Positions 54,001-64,000 of a DNA stretch of 64,000 nucleotides are shown piece by piece. The stretch's first letter is position 1. Every line of letters begins with the position of its first letter. The translations under genes and the position numbers were made by a program. Below the pieces are notes generated by a model. That model was given only the letters and a program-made list of their open reading frames with translations. It did not search any database and was not told the origin of the DNA. Origin of the DNA: Liolophura sinensis (Eukaryota; Mollusca; Polyplacophora; Chitonida; Chitonidae); the NCBI RefSeq assembly GCF_032854445.1, contig NC_088302.1:6133338-6197337 (forward strand). Reading direction: 5' to 3'.

Positions 54001-55257
54001 AGGGTGATTTGTGATATTCTGATGGATTCATGGAGACCTGGTTCGCTTGAACAGTATGATGTGTATCTGCGGAGGTGAGGTGCTTTTTTGTGAAAAATGG
54101 GATGTAAGTTTCTATAATCCGACTGTAGGATGGCAGAGTGTCACGCATCGGGTCTTGGATAATAGTGCTATGAATGCTATTCGTTCAGCGCTTTCGGCGA
54201 CTGTTTCTGTTGAAGGCAGCCACTCTTTACGTCCTTTGGTTAAGCGTTTTATGAAAGGACTATTTGAACGCCGCCCAAGTTTACCTCGCTATACAGATAC
54301 ATGGGATACAGATATTGTTCTGAAATATCTAAAGCTTCTCTCCAGTGGAGGCTTACCATTGAAAGAACTTACTCTAAAGACAGTGATGTTAATAGCATTA
54401 CCTGCAGGACAAAGGATGCAATCTCTGCAAACGTCAAGGCTTTCATTTTTACATTTCACGCTAACCACTTGTGCTGTTATGTTTTCCGAGAAACTTAAAA
54501 CAACCAGACCCGGGAAACACCAGTTGCCCATCATGCTCGAGAAATATTCTGAACCAGTAGCTTTGTCTTAATCACTACATATCAAAGACAGAATCAATCA
54601 GAAAAGAGGATGACATACAGTCTATTTCTTTTCAAAAACCTCATAAGCCCCTTAGCAGAGACACTATTTCCAGGTATCTTAAAACTGTGTTGTCCTTAGC
54701 TGACATTGATGCTAGTCGATATTCCAGTCACAGTATCAGGTCTGTCTCTACCTCGATCGCTGCTTGTAGAGTCACACCCATTGACCAAATCATGAAATGT
54801 GGCGGGTGGATAAATAAGAGTACTTACATGATATTTTACAAGAGAAACAATTATTCTAATTCCCACGTTGTGGGTCTCTAGGGATGACAAATTCCACGCT
54901 TAATGTTTCCTATTATTCAAAATGATGCAACATAAGAGAAATATTAGGAGACAACATCCATGTACTAAATGCTCACTTTTATTTATTTGGAGTTTGCAAA
55001 TTCAAGGTTATTTCATTAAATTTTGAGAACAGATTTCAAACATTGTTTTGTGTTTATGTTTCTTGGTGTCCATGACCACGCCGCTTTAAAGTCTCACGTG
55101 GTCTCGTAGTGACGTCACTTCCGTGAGGTAGAATTAATAAATTCATGTGCCCACCCTGGATTTTTTTATTTTCATTACCCGCCCTTACTTATACAGTCGT
55201 GGCCATTCACCTTTGAAGTCTGACTATTTGACCTAGTATGCGCTCTCACATGATCTC
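51036..55257 (+). mobile_element. DIRS-type tyrosine-recombinase retroelement (fossil)
   Basis: The order of parts is: left terminal repeat (51036-51102), gag-like region (~51240-51900 and ~52300-52600), reverse transcriptase (~52640-53450), RNase H-like region (~53500-53830), tyrosine recombinase (~54050-54870) and the right end. The left repeat is matched in inverted form by two separate right-hand blocks (55091-55134 and 55220-55257). This is the split inverted arrangement expected of DIRS elements, which integrate by recombinase rather than integrase. The element is broken, with roughly half a dozen interruptions plus a SINE insertion. Domains are still easily read, so it is of moderate age. 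Confidence 0.82.
52942..53110 (+). mobile_element. SINE family A inserted in the DIRS element
   Basis: A 5'-truncated plus-strand copy (GTCCAGCCGTATATGGGAAG to GTGTACGGCGTAAAACACCA, AATAAATGAATGAA). It is flanked by TCTTGTCCACGG (52930-52941) and TCTTGTCCATGG (53111-53122), a 12-base target duplication with one later change. It is younger than the DIRS copy. Confidence 0.9.
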
Positions 55258-56692
55258 TCCGTTCCTGACTTCCATTCGGTAGAATTCCAATCAAGCTTCA
55301 ACTTCCAGGTAAGGCTCGTTTAATTTATTAAGTATACCGTACTATACCCACGCTGATTGTTGCATGAGTTCCAGACATTCCTAAAGTAAATCTTCGCGAG
55401 AAGATTTCGGTCGGGAGTGTTGAGATGTGAAAATAAAACCAAGAAAACATCGACAGACGGCAGCCATGAACGGGATATTTAGCTAACAAGCGCTACGCAA
55501 GAAGCTGCGTCAGTGAGCAGTACTCAATGCACTCAGTAAATTGTCAAGACGTACGCCGGTGCCGTTCGGGGGATGTTACCAGCTACGGATTCTCGCTTAG
55601 CTCAACTACTTTGTGCCGTCACTGACATGATGAAGATCAGGGTGAAGGCCTGCAGGGTTGATATTTTCCGACACTTCTCTTGACGCTGACATCAGACATT
55701 TGCGCGCCCAGTGTGCCATACAAACTTCGGAAAAGAGGTCGGGTTTTCATGTGGGCGCTGGAAATGGCGTTTTATTTGCCACATAAGATGACGATTGGAC
55801 GTTTTTAACGGGGCATGATCGTCAAAATTTCGATGGAAATTAATATAAATAAATTAACATGCGTACGTAGAATTTTGGTGTTGCTTTTCGTTGTTTATAC
55901 TTCCTACATGCTAAGTGTACATACACCTGTCAGCGAGTGTAAGTAATCCGCCCTCAAGTTAAACATGTTGACCTACATATAAATAGCACGACTTCATGTT
56001 CATGACGTCATATAGTTTGTTTCCATAGGTTTAAGCTGAATGCGGTATCAACCTATCCTCCCTGTGGTTGGAATAACCCTGCTGAAGGCTATGACGGTAC
56101 TCTTCGACAACTGTTGGGTCGCGTGAAATAATTCACTGCATATACGGTACGATATATGCAGTCGACGTCTCTATTCTGTGTGTAGTATGCATTTTGGTTG
56201 TGTTAAAGTTAGTCAGGAGGGCAGTTCCTTGTATTACAGTACCAGTCAGAGACACCTCAGTACTGATAATGAAAATATATCATCACCTAAATCATACCAC
56301 AAGCCGTACTGTTTATCTTGCTCGTAGTATTTAGCTTATGCAATCCTACTTAGAATCACTAGCCCCTAACCAGTAAGGTCAGATGTTCGAGTCTTGGCCC
56401 TTGCTCACTCAGTTTGGGTTTGTCCAGAATTGGTTATCATGGTGAAGCCACATGTCCCAATTCAATCTTTATGAATCGCTGTGAAAACAAAGATTTTGGA
56501 ATCTCAAGATACCCTTGACATAGCAGAACAAATAACAAATAATGTCATGAAGCTTGATATAGATGATCAAAATACATAGAAACACCCTAAATTCATACTC
56601 ACTGAAGCAGTTCTTATGCTACAGTATTAACATAAAAACCAATATATCACAAGTAGGAGCGTAACTGTAAATTTTAAAGCAATGTGACTTGG
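55258..56692. other. No gene seen
   Basis: Between the DIRS right end and a SINE. CTTCCAGGTAAGGC at 55306-55319 looks like an exon end with donor but has no partner. 56365-56400 holds a B box-like GATGTTCGAGTCTTGG, perhaps an old SINE head. Confidence 0.35.
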
Positions 56693-56838
56693 TGAGTGCT
56701 TATGGTTTAACATCGTACTTAACAAGTTTTTAGTCATATAACAACGAAAGAGTCCTCAAAGTGTACGTAATGTGCCTCTGTGTTGCAGAACGGATTTCCA
56801 CTACTCTTTTATCTTGTGCAGCTTCACTGATATCTTTA
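56693..56838 (-). mobile_element. SINE family B, 5'-truncated
   Basis: GTGAGTGCTTATGGTTTAAC, ATCGTACTTAACAAG, AATGTGCCTCTGTGTTGCAG and CGGATTTCCACTACTCTTTT on the minus strand. It stops after the CTTCACTGA region. Confidence 0.85.
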
Positions 56839-56898
56839 CATCCATGTTATAGCCACCAACAATTAAAACTGCACACACAAAACAAATGAAGTGGTAGC

Positions 56899-56948
56899 TT
56901 TATTTATTTATTTATTTGAATGGTGTTTTACGCCGTACTCAAGAATAA
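56899..56948 (-). mobile_element. SINE family A tail scrap
   Basis: TTTATTTATTTATTTATTTG then AATGGTGTTTTACGCCGTAC and TCAAGAATA. Only the last ~50 bases of the family are present. Confidence 0.85.
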
Positions 56949-59418
56949 CACCTGTCTGTGCTGACATATGGAAAATGGCATTCTGGTTAACATGACATTC
57001 TGGTAAAAATGAACAAATGTAATGCAATCATCATCACCTCTATATCCATGTATCTACCAAGACTTAAAACTCCACGTGCACAAGTCGATTTGTTGCCTGT
57101 TATGGACAGACAAAATCACGATACTATTTGTACGACCCACCTCAAGTCAGGCGTATAAAAAGTCAAAATTAAAGAACTTTTTAGCTCGAAGTGCAGCGAT
57201 TCTGTACATGTAGATATGCCATGCATGTCATGATTTGGCCAAAAAGTTCATGGAAGGACAGACAGACAGACATGGCCATGTTGGACTGATGGATGTGCTG
57301 TAACATATTAACAGAAGCACGACATGGATTAATAAAACACGTACCGGTGCAAAACAAGAGCAGCAAGGTTTTCCAAACACTAACAAAAAATTAACTATAT
57401 TTTGTCTGATTTGAAAAAGATTTCTGCACGAAAATAATGATGACGTCCAGTTGTTGTTGTTTTATCGACACGAATAAGAAACACAATATAAGAGGGTGGC
57501 ATTTACACTTTTTATTTTGTACAATATTTCTCTTTCCTTTTTAATAGGTTTGAGCTGTAATGACAGCCTTTGGCCGCACAGAATATAACAATCCCCACGT
57601 TAAAAGAAAGTAAACGGAGGTGAGTGAAGTCGAAATGGCAAAGGAGGTAGCTCCTGCGTGGCGTATTAAGTGACTTACCGTGGAAAGCTCTATTAGTTAG
57701 TGACCTACGTGACCTGGCTTAAGACTAAGGTATATAATTCTAATTGAATGTTATTGAAATTAGCAACAAATGACGATTTTGACAATATTAATGTTTTTGT
57801 GGTAGTTCATATTCAGCTTTCTAGGTGAAACTCGAGGAATGCCAAACACCGACACTGCATAACATGTTTCTCAGCGTCATACTTGTACACAACGACGGTC
57901 TTCCTTCCACTCCTTTTAGAAATGATCGTGTGCAATCTTTCCTGTCACACTGTCATACTGACACCTGTGCTCCTATATACCTACCCCTTCATCCTCTTAT
58001 AAATAAATAAAACGCCACAAGTAATCTAATTTAAACTTTGCAAATCGCGCTGTTTTGACGACCAAAGTATGGTCACCAGTGTGGCACAGCACAGTTTCAG
58101 CAGCAGCACGCCGCAAATTGATAACTAGACAGTCTCGTACCTTTTCAGTAGCTTAACGATCACTACACATATAGTTGCTTGACAAGGTACGAGGCCAGTC
58201 TCCGGCAGGGCGAGGGACACCTGCTGGTGAACACTGGTGTACGTACTGTAGCATCGAACGCCGTTAAACGAAACGCCGTTAATCTTCTCAGAATAAATAC
58301 AAGTTGAACAAAATAGCAACAACCTTAAAAATTTACCAGAACAGATACACTCGTTTATAACGACATGTACCCCGACCCATTTTTTTCCCAGCTAAAGAAG
58401 ACTAGTAGCGTTCGAATTTCACCAGCCCGTCAGCTTTTTCACTCGCCACGAGCCCTATCGTTATCTGCAGCAAACAGTTTTTTTAATTTGCCTGTCCGAA
58501 TTACTGGAAATGTGATCATTTCGTATCATGCAGCTAAAGAGTGCGAACAGACAACACTAAATTTTTAGTGTAAAGCAACATAATTTAACCAATATTTTAT
58601 GAACGAAGTATTATGCTGCACAATAACGATGGTCCAGTCGGGTTTACATACCCAAACAGAAGAAAACTTTGCGGAGACGCTAAAACACCTGTAAGGTCTG
58701 TTTCCCGATAGAAATGTGTTTACAGCTATCATAGTTGACGTCATCATTGCAAGCTACTCTACAGACGGAACCCCAAGGCATGAAAAGAAACTCTGTAATT
58801 TAGAGCCTTTTTCAGCCCACCTCAATCTCCCAAGAAGAAGTTGAGCTTTTGACTAGTACTGTGATATGATATTACACATCCTCAATTGCATATTAAGAAG
58901 GATGAAAGATGCACCCTGTAATGTCATAACCAAGAATTCTTCAGTTATACGACTGTTGCCACCAATGCTCCGATAGCGCGCACATACGTTGGTGTAACGT
59001 TTTTTTTTGTGTTTTTTTTTTACACATTTCAGCTGTATCAATTCCAATCACTGCTCAAGATTCGATGGTTGTCACTGCAGAAAGGTTGCTCGGATGCTTG
59101 AGATATGTACTGTACATACCGCAAACATAGACTACACAAATACGCTCTTTTCGCTGTGCGATAAAAGGGCAATGCCGGTAAAGTAAATACAACTGGGTGT
59201 TCCAGTAATGGGAAAGCCTTCACCTTGAGGTCATCCACGTGGGTAAAGACAGATTGAGGTCGAGCAGCTGTGACACAGTCTTACCGGGGGAAATTCACTG
59301 TCACAGCGTGAGAGTCGGTGCTCTCAACGGCAGGGGCACTGTATCTGAAATAAACAATACGTACCTTACCTGGTTGATACTTGCCAGAGCGGGACCCCCG
59401 GACCATCCACTCAAGAAG
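56949..59418. other. Upstream region of the second MFSD6-like gene; no separate gene supported
   Basis: 57549-57619 lies between TTTTTAATAG and GTGAGTG and might be a 5' untranslated exon. A GACAGACAGACAGACA run is at 57256-57271. The frame of the first coding exon stays open back to an ATG at 59239, so a longer N-terminus is possible, but a possible acceptor (GATACTTGCCAG, ends 59384) argues for the nearer ATG. Confidence 0.4.
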
Positions 59419-62400
59419 ATGGGGTGCATGACTGTAGACCGAAGCCTGCTTAAACTCAAGATTACTTTCTTCCTTTTCTTCTTCGGTAAGTACCTGGTGT
59501 TATACGGTCATTTAATATGTGACCGATTACGTGTGTAAAGCATTGAGAAAACGTAAAAAAAATATACAGAAGTACCATTGTATACACCTGTCTGAACAAT
59601 CTGCCAGCTGTCACGCTGTTGTCGTTGCTCTGGTTTTTTTTCTCTATGCTGTACGTTTTACTTATATTGCCGTAACACAGTTATTAAAAAACATGTAGGA
59701 TTTCGTATCATTATCAAAGACAAACAATTTTAATTCTAACGATAACTTACAACACCTGTGACTGTGTGAAACTCTGACGGCGCCATGTGTTCCGACTGAA
59801 TTATTTTAAATGTCTTTGTTGATCACTTGATAGCCGTCGATTTGGGCATACATACGATACAATACAGTGGTTTTATAGACACAAACATATTATAGAATAT
59901 ATCCTTCTAGTGTAATCTCAAGTATGTGTATGTGGTACAAAGACAATATAGAGTATCCCTTCCTCCTGATAAACTGGAAACCTAATATGTAGGGGCCTAA
60001 TATAAATATATGAAATCAAAACACTCATCTCTATACAATAGGGGCCTCCGTGGCTCAGTCGGTTAGCGCGCTAGCGCAGCGTAATGACCCAGAAGCCTCT
60101 CACCAATGCGGTCGCTGTGAGTTCAAGACCAGCTCATGCTGCTTTCCTCTCCGGCCGTACGTGGGAAGGTCTGCCAGCAACCTGCGGATGGTCGTGGGTT
60201 TCCCCCGGGCTCTGCCCGGTTTCCACCCACCATAATGCTGGCCGCCGTCGTATAAGTGAAATATTCTTGAGTACGGCGTAAAACACCAATCAAAAAAAAA
60301 AAAAAATCTATACAATATATTCACATTGTTTATGTATATACAGCTCAGTAACAATATTCTCTCTATCACAAATATGTTAATGAACCGTGACCAACCTCTT
60401 TGCTGACTTCATATTCAAGTCTCAATTCCAAGATTATCCACACTGGAGAAATTCATATGAAATCAGTTTGTATAACGGACGTAACAATGCGTTTCTAAGT
60501 CCGCCTCTGCGACAAGTTGAATTTCGCTCACGATGTTAGCGATGAGGACGATTACAATGCTTTCAGAATTGAATATAAACCATTGACTGAGACCATCTGC
60601 CATAACTTTAAGAAATGTTACCTTATCCGACTGAACTTGTTTATGCTAAACAAGACGGTCGTTGTAGTTCTGTCTAGCCTTGTCATCTTAACAACTGAAT
60701 GTATGTGACTTTGGATAGAAAACATAAACGATTAACACTGGTATTTATTTTAAATAATAAAATAATTTTCTTTCCTTAGGATCTGGTGTCATCACGCCAT
60801 TTTTATCCATCTTTCTGAAAAACCTGGGGCTTCACGCAACAGAAGCTGGCATCATCGGAGGGTTCCTTCCATTTATGGTTTTTCCACTGCGTCCACTGCT
60901 CGTGGCCGTGTCAGAGCGTTTCAACATTAGAAAAGCTGTCTTCATCGCTGCTTTCCTACTATTTCTTGGTTCTCGAATATGTTTTCTGCAAGTTCCCGCG
61001 AACCCCTCGGCTACCGCCACCTTGGTGAGCATTAACAGTTCTACTGTACAATTTCTGTCAGCTCCTTGTCCCGTCGATGGCATCCACGTCATAGAGTGTA
61101 CGAAGGTGTGCGCGTCACGTAGCACTAACGGTCAAGACAGTACAGTTCCATCACTTGATCAGCTTTTATGTAAGGGACTAAAAAAACAACACTTGTCTGG
61201 GGATTACGGTAGTACAACTGATTTATGTCCAGTCATTTCTCAACAAACGGACAATGACCTACTTGTTTTTGAATCTCAATCATTTCTTCATTCATTAGAC
61301 ATTTCCCTTCTGCGAAATATTAGCACTCTTCCAGGCAGTAATGAAAGCATTAGTTGCGATGAATATATGGCAAACGGATTTGTCTACCGCGTGAACAAAA
61401 CCCATTTGAATGATCCGGGGATGGACGTATGTTCAAATTTCACATCCATGATATGCAGCAATGCTGGAATTATCGCTGAGAGCACTTATCACGAACATAC
61501 ATTTAGTGTCACATTTTGGCTTTGTTTTCTGCTGTTTTTTGTATCCAGTCTATCGGAGTTTGTGATAATAAGCGCTTTGGACGCCGTAGCTTACGGACTG
61601 TTATTGAAAACAAAATCCTCGTATGGGCTCCAGCGAGTATGTGGAAGTATTGGTTACTCTGTCGCTGCTTTGCCCGCAGCTTTTCTGTTGGATGTTAGCA
61701 GTGGAGCTGAAAGCGAGATCGACTTCAGTATTCCCGTTTACATCGGAAGTGGCATCTTGCTTATCACGACGATTGTTTTTGGTACTTTGAAAATTCCAAG
61801 CAAAAACAGGACACAACAAGTACACAAAATATTGTGCAAAGTCATCAAATCTGCAGATGTTCTGGTGTTTTTCTTCATATGCGCCTTTTTGGGAGCTCTT
61901 CATCTCAGTGTGGAGATGTTTCTCTTCTGGTATCTGAAGGAGTTAGGCAGCTCCCAGCTTACTATGGGCCTGGCTGTTGTGTCACGAACAGCAGGGGAGT
62001 TGGTTTGTCTTGTGCTCAGTGGATTCATCATTAAGAAAATCGGAGAGATAAAGGCGATATACCTGAGCATTTTGGCGAATGTCGTACGTATGGGAGCCTA
62101 CTCTTTCCTGAACAATCCGTGGTACGTTCTTCCCATCGAGCCGCTACACGGACTGACGTTCTGTTTGATGTGGGCCGCCATGTCACACCACGCCTCTGTT
62201 ATAGCGCCAGCGTCCATACTCTTTACATTCCAGAGCGTGCTCAGCGGTATAATGATCAGTATAGGTAAGGTATCAGATACTTTGTATGACGCTTAATAAA
62301 AGTAAACCGGAAACTAATCTACAAAAAGTATTAAGTTAGTGAAGCCGTTTAACTGCCTTTCTTTATTTTTAACCGGAAATGAACGCCTCTTTTAATAATT

Positions 62401-63842
62401 TCTCCTTTCCTTGTTACTAACTCAAGTTTCCTCAAAGTTTCGTAAAAATTAGCTGTTCGCCAAAGCGCGGTAGCAAACAGTTTGGGCACAAACAAACAAT
62501 GAAACAAACAATTAATAAAACAGGAATAACCATGGCAAACAGGCTGATAAACAATGGAGGCAACATATTCTTTCTTGTTGAGGGTAACACGGAGGACTAT
62601 ATCGCGCATATATCTATAAGGGGGGAAGCTCGTAACATTAGGCATGATTTATTTATGACTCTTTTTATTTTGTTGGTGTTTTACGCCGTACTCAAGAATA
62701 CTTCGCGTATATACGATATCGGACATAATGGTGGGAGGAAACTGGGCAGGATCAGGCAATTGCACTAGATATAAGGAAGAAAGTACAAATAACACCATCA
62801 TGTATCATATTATAAAAACTGGATTGAACCAAATTTGCAACAGATCAAGATTATATGCAAGGCTAGATATAACTTACCTCTTGATCCCCAAGCATAGGAT
62901 CAGTATCACAAGGCATGTATAAAACATACATATTGTATTGGTTGTATATTTCATTGATTGTTTGCCTAAAATTTCCCCTTATATGACGGCGGACACACTG
63001 GGTAGATGAAATTAGAGTCATCAGACTAAACTAACGCCCTGCAACAGATACCTGGCAATCCACCTGACTAAAAAACAATACCTGCATTCGAACACGTGAC
63101 CTAAGAATTCTTTCCTTCTTTGATTGGTGCTTTACGCCGTACACAAGATTATTTCACGGCGGTCACCATTATGGTGGGAGTAAACCGGGCAGTCTCCGGT
63201 GGAAACCCACGGTCATCCGGTTACCGGCAGATCCCCAGAGGAAGCCAGAATGAGCTGGGCTCACAGCGACCGCATTGGTGAGAGCCATCTAGGTCTTTAC
63301 GCTGCGTTGACATGATAATCCACTCGGCCATGGAGGCCCCAACACGCGACGTCGTCGCAATTTAAAACTCTTACAGTCGACCCTGCAGCCAGTTGCTCAA
63401 AAGTGTACTAAACATTATGCCAGGCTTAAATCTTAATACCAGCCTTGTTCTGTTACATAATCAATAAGATTTTAGTCCATGACAAGGTCAACATCAGGCT
63501 TAACTGCTCATACATTTTTGAAGAATATATTTTAAACTGAAATTTGCATTTCACCACTAAAATTTAACTTGTACGTTTGTCTTTACCCCTTTTCATTCGA
63601 TACAAATTTGATATCACTAAAGTAAAATGTAACCTTCTGTTTTTCATCTAGGCGGTGGTTCTGGAGTGTTGCTCACGGGTTGCCTGTTTGACAACGTCGG
63701 TCCAGTGTGGACATTCCGATATTACAGTATCGCTTCTGCGGTTGTGCTGATCTCCTATTGCTCATTACAAACCTGGGTATTCAACCGCCGGCCAATAAGT
63801 ACAATAAACGAAGGTGAGAGATGGGAAATGAATTTTTCATAG
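59419..63842 (+). CDS. MFSD6-like major facilitator protein, paralogue 2
   Basis: Coding exons 59419-59485, 60780-62264 and 63652-63842 with two phase-1 introns (GTAAGT...TTTCCTTAG; GTAAGG...TTTTCATCTAG) at the same protein positions as in paralogue 1. The product is 580 residues if the last exon ends at TAG 63840-63842. A donor GTGAGA at 63814 could extend it beyond the window. TM1-3 lie in the first ~100 residues (GVITPFLSIFLKNLG, FPLRPLLVAVSERFNIRKA). A large glycosylated loop follows to ~265. TM4 begins FWLCF (268), with DAVAYGLLLKTKSSYGLQR (290) and GSIGYSV next. TM7-10 contain FLFWYLKELGSSQ, NNPWYVLPIEPLHG (467) and FCLMWAAMSHHA. The last exon has TGCLFDNVGPVWTFRYY and TM12. The core is clearly homologous to paralogue 1 but well diverged, so the duplication is old. 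The substrate is unknown. Confidence 0.9.
59608..59657. repeat. Single stray unit of the 48-bp minisatellite
   Basis: CTGTCACGCTGTTGTCGTTG then TCTCTATGCTGTACGTT matches the array at 13612-13980. It lies in intron 1 of the second MFSD6-like gene. Confidence 0.75.
60041..60306 (+). mobile_element. SINE family A, full length and young, in MFSD6-like paralogue 2 intron 1
   Basis: Complete copy: A box TGGCTCAGTCGG (60051), B box GAGTTCAAGACC (60119), full body and an A-only tail. Perfect duplication TCTATACAATA at 60030-60040 and 60307-60317. It is the best reference copy in the window. Confidence 0.97.
62663..62751 (-). mobile_element. SINE family A, 5'-truncated, in MFSD6-like paralogue 2 intron 2
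   Basis: TTTTATTTTGTTGGTGTTTT, ACGCCGTACTCAAGAATACT and AATGGTGGGAGGAAACTGGG give the tail and first body part on the minus strand. Confidence 0.85.
63116..63340 (-). mobile_element. SINE family A, near full length, in MFSD6-like paralogue 2 intron 2
   Basis: TTGATTGGTGCTTTACGCCG to GCTCACAGCGACCGCATTGG and a head ending CCACTCGGCCATGGAGGCCC on the minus strand, with small internal deletions. AACACGTGAC (63092) before it and AACACGCGAC (63341) after it may be a decayed target duplication. Confidence 0.85.
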
Positions 63843-64000
63843 ATTTCCATTTTTGTTCCTCTTTAGTAGCTTGAATTATTTAATCACAGCTATGCCTCCA
63901 TAAGCATCATGAGAAAACACATCATGCTAACTACCAAGGATTTTTACTGAACTGTAGTATACTATAAATGTACAAATAATGACGTTGGAATATTTACACC
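63843..64000. other. Downstream of the second MFSD6-like gene
   Basis: No AATAAA or further exon can be recognised before the window ends, so the 3' end of this gene may lie outside. Confidence 0.4.

Noticed and set aside
60041-60120. A functional tRNA gene
   Set aside because: A and B boxes are present, but the sequence continues into the SINE body and no full cloverleaf with an acceptor stem can be drawn.
60517-60708. Extra upstream exon of MFSD6-like paralogue 2
   Set aside because: The frame is open but has no splice borders, and its joining would not match the phase-1 acceptor at 60780; the exon at 59419 does.

Overview
This is a eukaryotic nuclear window from an animal, most likely a lophotrochozoan and probably a mollusc. 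The evidence is spliced genes with GT-AG introns, animal-type gene families (MFSD6-like transporters, a secreted EMI/EGF protein), and a very dense set of tRNA-derived SINEs. Their 3' tails (ACGGCGTAAAACACCAATC followed by AAATA repeats, or ACGACGTTAAACCCCAAGCA followed by CACT repeats) are of a kind I associate with molluscan genomes. The species assignment is inference.

Host genes, all on the + strand. (1) An MFSD6-like twelve-helix membrane protein at 18427-21965 (three coding exons; a fourth is possible near 22516). (2) A small secreted protein at 35631-47260, pieced together from three short exons whose intron phases fit exactly. It has a signal peptide, the cysteine-rich end of an EMI-like domain and one canonical EGF domain, 94 residues in all. 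Its exons are invisible among repeats and spread over 11.6 kb. (3) A second MFSD6-like paralogue at 59419-63842 with the same intron positions and phases as the first. The two MFSD6-like genes are a dispersed same-strand pair with the EMI/EGF gene between them. Nothing in the sequence shows that the three genes work in one pathway.

Mobile elements. A nearly full CR1/L2-type LINE with ORF1, ORF2 (2A-like leader, endonuclease, reverse transcriptase, zinc knuckle) lies at about 2941-8178. A 3' piece of an RNase H-bearing LINE lies at 25660-26175 (minus). There is a fossil DIRS-type retroelement (51036-55257), a probable solo LTR (16850-17863), a Harbinger transposase scrap (22838-23032), a Crypton-type recombinase scrap (40890-41301), a hairpin MITE (8436-8713), a GC-rich foldback element (11183-11385) and a 93-bp palindrome carrying two outward copies of a CTCF-like core (24437-24529). 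More than thirty SINE copies or fragments fall into at least four families that share one 3' tail design. Several keep perfect target-site duplications.

Tandem repeats. There are arrays with periods of about 58, 76, 36, 48, 170, 67, 27 (twice), 60, 38, 43 and 15/18 bp. The largest is a 2-kb, 27-bp array at 43015-45015. Several periods are multiples of three, so they create long meaningless open frames on both strands. These were rejected as genes.
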